Source of the DNA: Streptomyces leeuwenhoekii
GTDB lineage: Bacteria; Actinomycetota; Actinomycetes; Streptomycetales; Streptomycetaceae
Direction of reading: 5' to 3'
Length of the DNA: 64,000 bases
NCBI RefSeq assembly: GCF_001013905.1
Contig: NZ_LN831790.1
Span: forward strand, 62,001 to 126,000
Shown here: piece by piece, positions 44,359-53,197 of the stretch
How the letters are laid out: each line of letters begins with the position of its first letter
How positions within the stretch are numbered: the first letter of the stretch is position 1
The notes under the pieces: generated by a model
What the model was told of the DNA's origin: nothing
Database searches by the model: none
The model's input: the letters and a program-made list of their open reading frames with translations, nothing else
Program-made: the position numbers and the translations under genes

Positions 44359-44871
44359 GCGGCCTGCCCCAGCCGAGCGCGGCCAGCACCACCACCTTGT
44401 CCGCCGTCAGCTTCCACGGCCCCGCCGGCCGCTCGCCGCTGAACGTCCAGCCCTGAAGTGGGCGGCGTAGGGAGATGACCGGGAGCGGAGGGCGGCCAGC
44501 TGCTGGAGCTGGTCCGCGGCGAGCTTGCCGCGCTGGACTGCTGGCTGGCGCCTTCCCCGAACACCTCACCGGCACCGTCCCGCAGCCGGGCCGCGCGTGG
44601 CTCGCCGCCGAGCACGCCGGGACCGTCGCGGCCGCGGCCAGGCCGGCTCTGGACGCGATGGTGCGCCTGGCCGACCGCGGTACCGGCCTGCTCCTACGGC
44701 GCCGGTGTGCGCCGTGCTCGCCCCGGCGGGCCGCTGACCGCCCGGGGAGACCGGGCTGGTCAGGACGAGAAGCGGACACTGCGCCGGCCGGACGAGTGGG
44801 CGAGCACGGTGTTCCTGCCGGCCCGGGACCGGACTGGATCCTCGCGGCAGGACTCCTGCTCGCGAAGCGCG
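44359..44871. other. Degenerate region without a recognised gene
   Basis: Frames on both strands are open but Arg/Pro-rich and lack ribosome sites. Minus-strand RPLQGWTFSGERPAGPWKLT near 44420 looks protein-like and may be the end of a lost gene. I cannot assign it. Confidence 0.35.
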
Positions 44872-45417
44872 TCAGGAGACCGTGGGGAGGTGCAGGTGCC
44901 GAAGCATGACCGCGAAGTTCGGGGAGTCCGGGAACGGCTGACGATGACCGACCTTGGCGTACCCCCACGCCTCGTACAGCGCCTGCACCTTCGGGTGGTC
45001 GGGATCGACCAGGAGCACGGCCAGGGCCTCCGGCCGGTCCTCGAGCAGCGCCGTGTGTAGCCGCTCGGCGGTCCCCGTCTTCCGCCACCGCGGGCGCACC
45101 ATCAGCTCGGACACAGAGAAGGTCGAGTCGTTCGCCGGTGGCTCGCTCAGGTGCTCGCGCCACCACTCGCGGCCGGGGGTGGCCGGGGCGCCGTATGCGA
45201 AACCGACCGGTTCGTCGCCGTCGTAACCGATGACGCAGGCAAAACCGGGGTGCTCGCCCCAGTGGTCGACGAACCAGGGGAAGCGTTGGTTGAACTCGTC
45301 CATCTGGTCCGCGTAGGCGTCGGCGTGCACGTCCAGCAGTGTCTGCCGGATGGCCTGGAGGTCCTCGTGGCCGAAGCGGCGCAGTTCGACGGCTGTCGTG
45401 GTCAAGGGGTGCTCCAT
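44872..45417 (-). CDS. GNAT-family acetyltransferase
   Basis: A 181-aa N-acetyltransferase. Motifs are VELRRFGHEDLQAIRQTLLD, FACVIGYDGDEPVGFAYGAP, the acetyl-CoA loop region SELMVRPRWRKTGTAERLHT, and LVDPDHPKVQALYEAWGYAK near the end. The usual R/Q-x-x-G-x-G/A loop is represented by RWRKTGTA. The ATG at 45417 lies inside the end of the XRE gene; a TTG at 45405 with GGAG upstream is an alternative. It is co-transcribed with the regulator. Confidence 0.82.
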   Translation of the reverse strand: MEHPLTTTAVELRRFGHEDLQAIRQTLLDVHADAYADQMDEFNQRFPWFVDHWGEHPGFACVIGYDGDEPVGFAYGAPATPGREWWREHLSEPPANDSTFSVSELMVRPRWRKTGTAERLHTALLEDRPEALAVLLVDPDHPKVQALYEAWGYAKVGHRQPFPDSPNFAVMLRHLHLPTVS

Positions 45418-46682
45418 TCGGTCCGGTAGTGGTCGGTCCATTCGTGTGCGATGTGGGCGGAGGGGGCGCGGGCGATCAGGTCGCGTTGGAAGTCGCCGAG
45501 GAGCTGCCGCATTCGCCCGGGGAGCGGGGCGCCCGCCATGATCGCGAAGACGGTGCCGCTGGTGGCGCAGGCCTGCTCGATGTCGTCCTGGTGCAGCTGG
45601 GCCAGGGCGAGGCGTGCGGTTGTATGTGCCCGGTTGCGGCGGTAGGTGTCGGGAAGGGCGGCCAGTGCCCGGTGGGCGGCGGCCTCCGCTTCCGCCGGGT
45701 CCCCTACGACGTCCCGCACGATCGCGGTCAGGGAGTGCAGCTCCGCCCAGCTGTAGAAGGCGATCCATGTCGAGCGCGGCTGTGCCGGATCGGTCTTCGC
45801 CAGGGCGTCCTCGGCGCGGCCGAGGCAGCGCAGGGCTGCGCTGCGGTCGCCGCTGTGAGCGAGGCCGACGGCCATGCGTGCCTGGGCGAGGGAGGCGTGC
45901 AGCGGGCTGCGTCGGACGATGGGTGTGGCCTGGGCGGCCTGGGCGGCGGCGACCGCCTCGGGGTAGCGCTTGCGCTGTCGGGCGAGCATGGCCCGCAGGT
46001 TCCACACCTGCATGGCCATCTCGGTGTCCTGGGCGAGGCCCGCGAGAGTCAGGGCGCGGTCGAGGTGTTTGCCGGCGCCGTCGAGCTGCCCGGCGTCGAT
46101 CAGGGCCCACGCGGCGGTCGCGGTGAAGTCGCTGGCCAGCGCGTACAGGCGCTGCCGTACGCGCTGGGTGGCAGACTTGCTCTGTAGGCCGAGTGCCTCG
46201 TCGGCGCCGGCCAGGGCGGCATGGGCGAGGCTGCCGTGCCCGCCGCGGGCGGCGTCCAGCGCGACCAGCTTCTCGACGTCGTCCCGCAGCCTGAGCACGT
46301 CGGAGGTGCCCACACGTGAGCGGGGCGCGGGGGCGGGCATTACGGCGGCGGCAGCGGCGCCGGTGGCCGCGCTGCAGAACTGACGACGGCGCACGTCGGG
46401 GTCCTCCGGTAGTGCTGGTGGGACAGTCTTGTGTCTCCCCCGGGGTACGAACCCTAGAGCTGTGGGGGAAAGACCGGTGACCATCTCCAGGGCCCGGCGC
46501 TGGCGGTCCTGGGGCCACTGGTTCTCGCCGGACAGCCACCGGAACACGGTGCGCTCCGACGTCGCGCCGGCCCGGCCCGTGAGCTGGAGGATGGCGTCGT
46601 TGACCGCGTCGGCGAGTTCTCCGGCTGACATCTGGTGCCCCGTCATCCAGGCGGCTAAGTCTTCGTTTCTGGTCTCCGCCAC
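45402..46682 (-). CDS. XRE-family regulator with TPR-like repeats
   Basis: A 426-aa protein. The N-terminus is a helix-turn-helix domain (NEDLAAWMTGHQMSAGELAD, ERTVFRWLSGENQWPQDRQR). It continues with a Tat/hydrophobic-looking patch (RRRQFCSAATGAAAAAVMPA) and a long tetratricopeptide-like helical array (residues about 150-400). This architecture is common for streptomycete regulators that bind small signals. It reads divergently from the four-gene operon starting at 46881 and overlaps the GNAT gene by 16 bases. Confidence 0.85.
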   Translation of the reverse strand: MAETRNEDLAAWMTGHQMSAGELADAVNDAILQLTGRAGATSERTVFRWLSGENQWPQDRQRRALEMVTGLSPTALGFVPRGRHKTVPPALPEDPDVRRRQFCSAATGAAAAAVMPAPAPRSRVGTSDVLRLRDDVEKLVALDAARGGHGSLAHAALAGADEALGLQSKSATQRVRQRLYALASDFTATAAWALIDAGQLDGAGKHLDRALTLAGLAQDTEMAMQVWNLRAMLARQRKRYPEAVAAAQAAQATPIVRRSPLHASLAQARMAVGLAHSGDRSAALRCLGRAEDALAKTDPAQPRSTWIAFYSWAELHSLTAIVRDVVGDPAEAEAAAHRALAALPDTYRRNRAHTTARLALAQLHQDDIEQACATSGTVFAIMAGAPLPGRMRQLLGDFQRDLIARAPSAHIAHEWTDHYRTEWSTP

Positions 46683-46880
46683 GACAGCACCGTAGGGCGT
46701 GGCCGAGACCCAGCGCAGGTAAAGGGCTGTTCAATTCGTCAGTACGAGGGCGAGCATGCCGTCCTGCTTCGTCATGCACGTTGCCCGGTGCTGGCCGGTT
46801 GGGTGTGGTGTACGGCCCCGCCGCGCCTCTCCCCCCTGGGCGCGGCGGGGCGCCGACTCGATCAATCTGCTGAGGCAGCG

Positions 46881-47294
46881 ATGACCAGTGCAGGAACCGC
46901 CCAGGAGACCGCCGCCGCACAGGCCGCTGCGGGCCCTGCCGCAGCCGTGCTGTATGTGTGCGCCGAGCGGGGAAAGTTGAACCCCACCCTGGCGGAGGAG
47001 CGCGCCGAGGAGGAAGGCCGCGCCTTGGCGCAGCAGCACGGGCTGACGATCACCGACACCGTCAGGGACGAGTACGGCGAACCGGAGCCCTGCCTCCGCG
47101 TCGGCTGGCAGCGCGTGCGGCAGCTCGCGCAGTCCGGCGCGGCCGCTGTAGTGATCACGCGGTGGCCCACGTGCATCGCACCGGAGTCCTCCCGCGAGCT
47201 GCGCTACCGCGAGATCCGGTGGCTGCAGGAGCACGGGGTGCGGGTGCGGTACTCGTGGGCGCCGCTGGCCCAAAGCGGCGGTGAGGCCCGGTGA
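46881..47294 (+). CDS. Hypothetical 137-aa protein, resolvase-like fold
   Basis: The ATG at 46881 has TGAGGC upstream. After an Ala-rich start, VLYVCAERGKLNPTLAEERA, ALAQQHGLTITDTVRDEYGE and GWQRVRQLAQSGAAAVVITR follow the layout of a serine-recombinase N-terminal domain, but the catalytic Ser-Arg context is absent. The tail (YREIRWLQEHGVRVRYSWAP) is conserved in relatives I recall next to XRE/TPR regulators. It is first of four genes joined by four-base overlaps. Confidence 0.75.
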   Translation: MTSAGTAQETAAAQAAAGPAAAVLYVCAERGKLNPTLAEERAEEEGRALAQQHGLTITDTVRDEYGEPEPCLRVGWQRVRQLAQSGAAAVVITRWPTCIAPESSRELRYREIRWLQEHGVRVRYSWAPLAQSGGEAR

Positions 47295-47527
47295 GCACCA
47301 CGCACGGTCTGCTGCACGGGGACCACCGCTGGATCGGCCGCGAGGTCGAGGACACCGCCTCCGGGCGCCGGGGGATCCTGCGTGCGATCGCCCCCGAAGG
47401 CGGCAACCCTCGCCCGGTGGCGTGGCTGTGGCCCAAGGGCGGAGGAACCGAGTGGACCACCGACCCGGCCGCGCTCGCCAATCCCGCACCCCTCACGCCG
47501 GACGACTACCGCCGGGAGGAGCGATGA
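47291..47527 (+). CDS. Hypothetical 78-aa protein
   Basis: The GTG at 47291 overlaps the preceding stop (GTGA). Sequence is HGDHRWIGREVEDTASGRRG, ILRAIAPEGGNPRPVAWLWP, then GGTEWTTDPAALANP: a small beta-rich cytoplasmic protein without known domain. Its coupling to both neighbours supports it being real. Confidence 0.7.
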   Translation: MSTTHGLLHGDHRWIGREVEDTASGRRGILRAIAPEGGNPRPVAWLWPKGGGTEWTTDPAALANPAPLTPDDYRREER

Positions 47528-47802
47528 GCGGTGTGCACGCCCGCCCCTCCCGGCCAGGCCGCGCCGTACTCGCCCTCGCAGCGCTCGCCCTGCCCCCTCC
47601 CACGGTCGTACTTGCGCCCCGCTTGGGGGCCGCTCAGCTCCCGGCACCCGTTCCGGACGTCGGCCCGCCGGACGCTGCTCCCGAGGTGGGCCTGCAGGCT
47701 CAGGATGACCGCCAGCAGGATGACCGCCAGATCGACCGGACCGAGCGGCGCCCCGACCGGTACGGTGCCCGCCCTCACCTTTCCCGGTGGTCCGCACCGT
47801 GA
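47524..47802 (+). CDS. Hypothetical 92-aa protein
   Basis: The ATG at 47524 overlaps the preceding stop (ATGA). A hydrophobic N-terminal segment (RAVLALAALALPPPTVVLAP) is followed by a polar Asp/Gln/Arg-rich tail (DDRQQDDRQIDRTERRPDRY). It could be a signal-anchored membrane protein. The composition is odd, but the overlaps at both ends support translation. Confidence 0.5.
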   Translation: MSGVHARPSRPGRAVLALAALALPPPTVVLAPRLGAAQLPAPVPDVGPPDAAPEVGLQAQDDRQQDDRQIDRTERRPDRYGARPHLSRWSAP

Positions 47803-47918
47803 CCGGGCGCCGCCGCAGGCATCGGCGCGGCGGCCCGCCGTGGTGGGCCTGGTGGCAGACCTGGTGCTTGTGCGGCGCGCTCCTCGCGCTGGTCCTCGTC
47901 ACTTTGCTTCCTCTGTAG
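47799..47918 (+). CDS. Small membrane peptide, 39 aa
   Basis: The GTG at 47799 overlaps the stop of the preceding gene (GTGA). The peptide has a basic N-terminus (TGRRRRHRRGG), a Trp-rich interface (PPWWAWWQTWCLC) and one transmembrane helix (GALLALVLVTLLPL). A terminator starts two bases after its stop. It is the last gene of the coupled operon. Confidence 0.55.
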   Translation: MTGRRRRHRRGGPPWWAWWQTWCLCGALLALVLVTLLPL

Positions 47919-47920
47919 GC

Positions 47921-47963
47921 CCCGGCTGAGCCGGGCCGGACGTCACACCCCCGGCTCAGCCGG
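47921..47963 (+). terminator. Terminator of the four-gene coupled operon
   Basis: Arms 47921-47934 and 47950-47963 are perfectly complementary over 14 bp; the left arm can also fold on itself (CCGGCTGAGCCGG). It directly follows the 39-aa gene. Confidence 0.75.
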
Positions 47964-48272
47964 TTCCAGTTTCTGAGTGGGAGACACCCCATCCCCATCC
48001 GTGCTTTGCGCGGGGCTGGGCCGGCCTGCTGCCCGTGCCCGTGCCCGGCGGTGACATCCCGCGTATCTCCGCAGGATGGCCGCATTCGGGCCGGTGATGG
48101 TGGGTCGTGGGCTGGGTCCACCTGCATGATGCAAGACCGTGCGCCCGAGAGCCGGCCTAGAAGTCGGGCACCAGCTCCACCGGGCCCGGCGAGAAGTTGG
48201 CGAAGCACCCGCCTTCCGGTCCGCCATGACGGCCGGGCCGCAGGCGTTGGCACCTTGGACTGGGAGGTATAG
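47964..48272. other. Intergenic region before the VanX-like gene
   Basis: About 310 bases with no convincing open frame. It should contain the promoter of the dipeptidase gene, but no clear -35/-10 pair was found. Confidence 0.4.
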
Positions 48273-48941
48273 ATGAGCATCATCCTGATGTCCGACCCGC
48301 GCGTGGCCGCCATCCCCGTCGCCGACTGCGGCGAGCCGCTCGTCGACGTCCGCGAGTCTCTGCTGGTGGACGACCGCAAGGCCGACGCGGCAGACGCCTT
48401 CGTCCACATCCGTCAAGGCGTTCTCGACCGGCTCCTTCACGCCCAGTCGCTCCTGCCCGGCGGCCTTCGCCTGCTGTTCATCGAGGGCTACCGCCCGCCC
48501 CACCTGCAACGGCGTTACTTCGAGCAGTACGCGGACGAGCTGCGCACCGCCAACCCGGCCTGGACACAAGAACAGGTACATGAAGCCGCCAGCCGGTTTG
48601 TGTCCCCGCCGGAGATCGCGCCTCACAGCGCCGGGGCCGCAGTCGACCTCACCCTCGTCGACGCCGACGGCCGTGAGCTGGACATGGGCACGCGCGTCAA
48701 CGCCAGCCCCGAGGAGAGCGACGGCGCCTGCTACACCGACGCCCCCGGCCTCAGCGGCCGGGCCCGTACCAACCGGACCACGCTCGGCAGCGCGCTGTCC
48801 TCCGCCGGGTTGATCAACTACTGCACGGAGTGGTGGCACTGGAGTCTCGGCGATAGGTACTGGGCGCTGCAGACCGGGCAGCCTGCCGCCCTGTACGGGC
48901 CCGTCGACCTGCCGCAGAAGCCCCGCGTCAGTGGCCGTTGA
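48273..48941 (+). CDS. VanX-like D-Ala-D-Ala dipeptidase (M15)
   Basis: A 222-aa cytoplasmic metallopeptidase. The family motifs are present: FIEGYRPPHLQRRYFEQY (substrate Arg), APHSAGAAVDLTLVD (zinc His and Asp), LDMGTRVNASPEES, and INYCTEWWHWSLGDRYWA (catalytic Glu and zinc His). These enzymes hydrolyse D-Ala-D-Ala or related dipeptides in cell-wall turnover or glycopeptide resistance. No vanH/vanA-type genes are next to it, so a resistance role is not supported. The ATG at 48273 has GGGAGGT. Confidence 0.9.
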   Translation: MSIILMSDPRVAAIPVADCGEPLVDVRESLLVDDRKADAADAFVHIRQGVLDRLLHAQSLLPGGLRLLFIEGYRPPHLQRRYFEQYADELRTANPAWTQEQVHEAASRFVSPPEIAPHSAGAAVDLTLVDADGRELDMGTRVNASPEESDGACYTDAPGLSGRARTNRTTLGSALSSAGLINYCTEWWHWSLGDRYWALQTGQPAALYGPVDLPQKPRVSGR

Positions 48942-49032
48942 CGCACGAGGAGCGACCTCTGGGGACTCCCCCGAGACCAGTTGGCCGCATCATTGCAGGC
49001 CCGTCCGTGCCACCCGTTCGGGAAGGAGCTTC

Positions 49033-49200
49033 ATGACCACCGCGTCCACCGCGAGCGTGGGCTACTGGGAGCCGCTCTGGGCGCAGGGCCGCCGATACCG
49101 GCAGCTCGATGACGCCGAGAGGCAGCTCATGAAGGAGCATCTCGGTCCCGGCCGCGGTCGCCCGGCCCTCGACCTCGGCAGCGGCACCGGTTGTGTCGGC
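49033..49200 (+). pseudogene. Truncated methyltransferase
   Basis: The ATG at 49033 follows GGAAGGAG and begins a plausible protein (VGYWEPLWAQGRRYRQLDDA, GRGRPALDLGSGTG) ending at SAM motif I. After GSGTGC the coding character is lost, so only the first 55 or so residues of a class I methyltransferase remain. Confidence 0.6.
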
Positions 49201-49389
49201 AGAGACCGTGTCCCCCGCAGGTCGTGTCGCTTTACGCAGTGGCGAAGTTCCAAGCGCCTGTCGCGTTGCGGCGACTCATCCTGTTCCTTTCCCACCTTGG
49301 GGGGTGATCGAGATCACTTCGACCGGCGCGGTCGACCAACTGATATGACGGGAGGCTGCGCTGCTCGCTTACGGTCGACTCTAGGAGGT

Positions 49390-49690
49390 GTAGCGACGCC
49401 TCCCACCGTGACAACACTCGCGACTACGAGTGAGACCGTCTACGCGATCACCGGCCTGCACCCCGAGCAGTCCAACAGCCCACATCGCTGCCCGGCCCGC
49501 GGGAATTGGACCATGAAGAACACCGTCCAACAATGGGGCCCACTACGACGACAAGTCTCAGGGCAGGACCCGCAACACGCCCGTCGCGCTCGCCACCGAT
49601 GGCGCCCCGATCCGCAGCACGCTCAAGTTTGCTGGTGTATATGAACGCCGTCGACGGACACCAAGCTCACGCCGAACCGCGCCGTACCCT
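49390..49690 (+). pseudogene. ISAs1-type transposase remnant
   Basis: One frame reads ETVYAITGLHPEQSNSPH and NWTMKNTV; after a frameshift another frame reads GPHYDDKSQGRTRNTPVALA and RSTLKFAGV. Together they match the C-terminal part of ISAs1-family transposases (ETVYAITSL..., GNWTIEN..., DEDKSQVRTGN...). The 5' two-thirds are missing. It abuts the truncated methyltransferase and may have caused that break. Confidence 0.6.
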
Positions 49691-49699
49691 TACCTTCTA

Positions 49700-50189
49700 A
49701 TACATTAGATGACTAACCGGACATTCGACGCGAACGCCGAGCCCGGCACCCGGGGTTTACTTTCGGCCGCCGGTCATCAATCGCGCGATCATGATGCCCG
49801 CACGGGGCGCCGTTGAGGCTACTTTGCGTGATCAAGCCAGTGCAATCTTGCGCTGGGAACTATCACTGTGGGTAGTTGATTCTTGGCGAAGTCCTTCCAT
49901 CCTCCAGGGAAACCCCTTGTGACACCTTTGAGTGGGCTTGGGGATCTTTTCTGGCCGAGTGCGGATCGCATGGTTGTGCGAGGATCTTTGGCTGTGCAAC
50001 GCTCTTGATCGAAACGGGGTGATAACGAGCTGGATTCATAGGTTCCATGCCGCGCTTTGAGCACGAGACAGAGACTGCTAAGCGCCGTAATTTGGGCGCT
50101 GCGTCGACGAGGTGCGCGGTCACTCAAATCGGGCAAGGTGGTCGCCGGCATCAAGCGAGACTGGCGTTAGCTTACCGGGGGATGCTCAT
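49700..50189. other. Intergenic region left of the right-hand cluster
   Basis: About 490 bases with lower GC and no convincing gene. Short open frames on both strands lack ribosome sites. It separates the remnant zone from the oxidoreductase genes and may contain their promoter. Confidence 0.45.
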
Positions 50190-51182
50190 ATGAATGTCGA
50201 CATTGATCACGTGCGCGCTCTGATGGTCGAAGCATGCCGACGGAGCGCGGTGCCAGCAGAGTCTGTGGATCTAGTCGTCGACCATTACCTTCTTGGGGAG
50301 ACTCAAGGGAAGTACTCGCACGGCGTGGCGAAATTCTGTTTCGAGTCGCAGTTCTTCGGTGAGCGGCAGGGATCACCTCGCACGGTTCGCGAGCGCGGTG
50401 TGCTTGCCATCGTGGATGCCCAACGTGAGATCGGTCCCGTCAGCGCGGACCATGCGGTTCGGATAGCGGCTGATCGGGCACGTGAGCTGGGCGCCGGTAT
50501 CGTCGGCATGATCAACACGCAGCGCTACGGGATTCTGTCGCCCTGGGCTGAACACCTGGCAAGGGCTGGCTTCCTGGGGATCGTGATGAACACCTCCCGT
50601 GCCGACAGCACGGTCGAGGGGGCTCGGACGCCCTTTCTGGGCGTGAACCCCATCAGCTATGCCGTGCCCACGACTGGCGAGCCTCTTGTGGTGGACATGT
50701 CTACTACGAAATCACCCATGGGTGTTCTTTGGGAGGCACGGCGTGGCGCCGCGCAACTGCCAGCCGAAAGCTTTGTTGATCTTGATGGAGATTTTACGGT
50801 TGACCCGCACCTTGCCGAATCAGCTATGGTTTTCGGCGGCCATAAGGGCTTTGCCGTCTCATTGTTGATCCAGATCATGACCGGATCTCTCTTCGGCTTC
50901 CCCATGGGGCCAGGTGTTGAGTCAACGTGGACCACCGGATATACGTTCATCGCGATCGACCCTTCCTTCGGCGGGGAACTTGACGATTTTCCGAACAACA
51001 ATGCGAGGCTCGTCGAAGTGATGGAAGGCGTCGGTACGCGAGACTCTCAGCCCTTTCGGATCCCAGGACGTCGGAGCCGGGCTCACGTCCGCAAGGTCAC
51101 GGCCTTGGGGAAGCTTGATATTCCTGACTCCGTTTATCGTAGACTGAGGGCAAGAGCCGCCGGCGACTTTGTATCCGACTGA
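50190..51182 (+). CDS. Malate/L-lactate (LDH2-type) dehydrogenase family protein
   Basis: A 330-aa NAD(P)-dependent oxidoreductase of the LDH2/MDH2 family (malate, ureidoglycolate, delta-1-piperideine-2-carboxylate reductases). Features are GETQGKYSHGVAKFCFESQF (the DSHG-like region), ADHAVRIAADRARELGAGIV, FLGVNPISYAVPTTGEPLVV, VDMSTTKSPMG, and VFGGHKGFAVSLLIQIMTGS. The ATG at 50190 has a weak ribosome site. GC is lower than in neighbours, suggesting separate ancestry. It lies 24 bases before the flavin monooxygenase gene, so both may be co-transcribed. Substrate unknown. Confidence 0.85.
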   Translation: MNVDIDHVRALMVEACRRSAVPAESVDLVVDHYLLGETQGKYSHGVAKFCFESQFFGERQGSPRTVRERGVLAIVDAQREIGPVSADHAVRIAADRARELGAGIVGMINTQRYGILSPWAEHLARAGFLGIVMNTSRADSTVEGARTPFLGVNPISYAVPTTGEPLVVDMSTTKSPMGVLWEARRGAAQLPAESFVDLDGDFTVDPHLAESAMVFGGHKGFAVSLLIQIMTGSLFGFPMGPGVESTWTTGYTFIAIDPSFGGELDDFPNNNARLVEVMEGVGTRDSQPFRIPGRRSRAHVRKVTALGKLDIPDSVYRRLRARAAGDFVSD

Positions 51183-51206
51183 TATTCCGCCGTTACCCAT
51201 GGGGGC

Positions 51207-52313
51207 GTGATGACAGCAGGGTCTATTGCGAAATTCCACTGGTTTCTCCCCACCGCCAGCGACGGGCGGTCCCTCGCGGTCGGTACGCATGGGACCCATG
51301 GTGCGGCCGCCGGTGGTGACCAAGCGCCCGAAGGCGGGGCGGATCGGTTCAGGGCCCCCGACATTGCCTACCTTGCACAGGTGGCACGAGCAGCCGAGCA
51401 GCAGGGCTTCGATGGGATTCTGACCCCCACGGGAACGTGGTGCGAAGACGCCTGGCTGGTCACCGCCGCGCTAGCCCGGGAGAGCGAGCGACTGAAATTC
51501 CTGGTCGCCTTTCGGCCCGGATCCGTATCACCAACCCTCGCGGCCCAGATGGCCTCCACCCTCCAGCGGCTTTCCCGTGGCCGGCTCCTGCTGAACGTGG
51601 TCACCGGCGGCGAACGTGACGAGCAGGCCCGTTTCGGCGACCACCTCAACAAGGACCAGCGCTACGCAAGGACTGGCGAGTTCCTCACCGTACTTCGGGG
51701 AGCGTGGAGTTGTACCCCCTTCGATTTCAAGGGCGAGTACTACGACGTCCGTGGCGCAACCGTCGCCGCACCTCCGAACCCGTTGCCTGAGATCTACTTC
51801 GGAGGTTCATCAGAGGCGGCGGGCCCAGTCGCCGCACGTCACGTCGACACTTACTTGACGTGGGGTGAGCCTCCCGCACAAGTGGCCGAGAAGCTGGCAT
51901 GGATGAGGAGGCTGGCGTCCGAGGAGGGTCGAGCTCTCCGTTTCGGAATCCGCTTCCATGTGGTGGCCCGCGACACGTCCAGAGAGGCGTGGGCGGCAGC
52001 CTCACGGCTGTTGGACCGTATGGACAGCGCACATGTGGCCCAGGTGCAGAACGTGTTGGCAGCGAGCGAGTCCACCGGCCAGGCACGTATGAGAGCCCTC
52101 CATGAGACGTTCCGCGAGGGTTGGCGCCACGACGACCTTGAGATCTACCCAAACGTCTGGGCTGGCGTCGGCCTGCTGCGCGGCGGAGCGGGCACGGCGT
52201 TGGTCGGCAGCCACGCGGAGGTCGCCGACCGGATCGAGGAGTACCGGGCGCTGGGCATCGAGGAGTTCATTCTCTCCGGCTTTCCGCACCTGGAGGAGGC
52301 TTACAACGGCTAA
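51207..52313 (+). CDS. LLM-class flavin monooxygenase (SsuD-like), 3' end replaced by IS5 element
   Basis: A 368-aa FMNH2-dependent luciferase-like oxidoreductase closest to alkanesulfonate monooxygenase SsuD: KFHWFLPTASDGRSLAVGTH, DGILTPTGTWCEDAWLVTAA, LAAQMASTLQRLSRGRLLLN, VVTGGERDEQARFGDHLNKD, EIYFGGSSEAAGPVAARHVD. The reading frame ends HLEEAYNG and then a TAA supplied by the left end of the inserted element. Removing the element and one TTA copy restores EEAYWVGEGVLPELRRRG and a stop at 53268, which is the expected SsuD C-terminus. The enzyme therefore lacks about 22 native residues; activity is uncertain. Confidence 0.85.
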   Translation: MMTAGSIAKFHWFLPTASDGRSLAVGTHGTHGAAAGGDQAPEGGADRFRAPDIAYLAQVARAAEQQGFDGILTPTGTWCEDAWLVTAALARESERLKFLVAFRPGSVSPTLAAQMASTLQRLSRGRLLLNVVTGGERDEQARFGDHLNKDQRYARTGEFLTVLRGAWSCTPFDFKGEYYDVRGATVAAPPNPLPEIYFGGSSEAAGPVAARHVDTYLTWGEPPAQVAEKLAWMRRLASEEGRALRFGIRFHVVARDTSREAWAAASRLLDRMDSAHVAQVQNVLAASESTGQARMRALHETFREGWRHDDLEIYPNVWAGVGLLRGGAGTALVGSHAEVADRIEEYRALGIEEFILSGFPHLEEAYNG

Positions 52314-53194
52314 CACAATGAGGCGGATCACTGCTGCTTGCCGTGTCCAGGGCAGGAGTTGAGCGTTCCCCTCGTTGTGGGGACATCACCGTGGATCGTG
52401 TCGGATGAGCTGTGGGAGCGCTTGGAGCCGCTGCTTCCGCAGCGTGAGCGGCGCTTTCGGTACCCGGGTCGCAAGCCGCTGCCGGACCGGGAGGTGCTGT
52501 GCGGGATCTTGTACGTGCTGCACACCGGCATCCAGTGGGAGTACCTGCCCAGGGAGCTGGGCTTCGGCTCGGGCATGACCTGCTGGCGGCGGCTGCGGGA
52601 CTGGAACGAGGCCGGCGTCTGGCAGCGACTCCACGAAGTTCTGCTCGCAGAGCTGAACGCGGCATCGCGACTGGACTGGTCCCGCTGCGTGATCGACTCC
52701 TCCCACGTCAGGGCCCTAAAAGGGGGCAGCACACGGGCCCTTCGCCGGTCGACCGCGGGCGGGCCGGCTCGAAGCACCACCTGATCACCGACGGGCATGG
52801 CACACCCCTCGCGGTCCTGTTGACCGGGGGCAACCGCAACGATGTCACCCAGCTGCTGCCCCTGCTCGATGCGATTCCGCCGGTCCGCGGCCGGGTGGGC
52901 CGTCCGCGCCGCAAGCCCGACGCCCTGTTCGCCGACCGGGGCTACGACCACGACATCTACCGCGACCGGGTCCGCGACCGAGGCATCCTGCCCGCGATCG
53001 CCCGGCGCGGCACGCGACATGGCACCGGGCTGGGTACCTACCGGTGGGTGATTGAGCGCAGCTTCGCCTGGCTGCACGGCTTCCGACGACTGCGGATCCG
53101 CTGGGAACGACGGGCTGACATCCACGAAGCGTTCCTCAAACTCGCCTGCTGCCTGATCACCCACCGACAACTCGGCTCATTGTGTTAGCCGTTG
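52304..53194 (+). mobile_element. IS5-family (IS427-like) insertion sequence
   Basis: An 891-bp element with perfect 19-bp terminal inverted repeats at 52304-52322 and 53176-53194, flanked by the direct repeat TTA at 52301-52303 and 53195-53197. It carries one transposase in two overlapping frames. Perfect ends and duplication indicate a recent insertion, here into the 3' end of an SsuD-like gene. Confidence 0.93.
52338..53188 (+). CDS. IS5-family transposase, two frames joined by -1 frameshift
   Basis: The first frame (to 52784) has the N-terminal domain (VSDELWERLEPLLPQRERRF, LHTGIQWEYLPRELGFGSGM) and the first catalytic Asp in CVIDSSHVRALKGG. The second frame continues HTGPSPVDRGRAGSKHHLIT, LFADRGYDHDIYRDRVRDRG (second Asp) and YRWVIERSFAWLHGFRRLRI (Glu). 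The switch lies at the A4G5 run at 52718-52726, a typical slippery site for this group, so one full DDE transposase by programmed frameshifting is likely. Confidence 0.88.
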
Positions 53195-53197
53195 TTA

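Larger units (their letters stand above)
52301..53197. repeat. TTA target-site duplication of the IS5 element
   Basis: TTA occurs directly outside both inverted repeats (52301-52303 and 53195-53197). Joining the flanks through a single TTA recreates an uninterrupted monooxygenase frame, which confirms the insertion boundaries. Confidence 0.88.

Noticed and set aside
48273-48941. A vancomycin-resistance locus around the VanX-like gene
   Set aside because: No vanH, vanA-type ligase or VanRS genes lie next to it; the ATP-grasp ligase at 10433-11419 is far away and unlinked.
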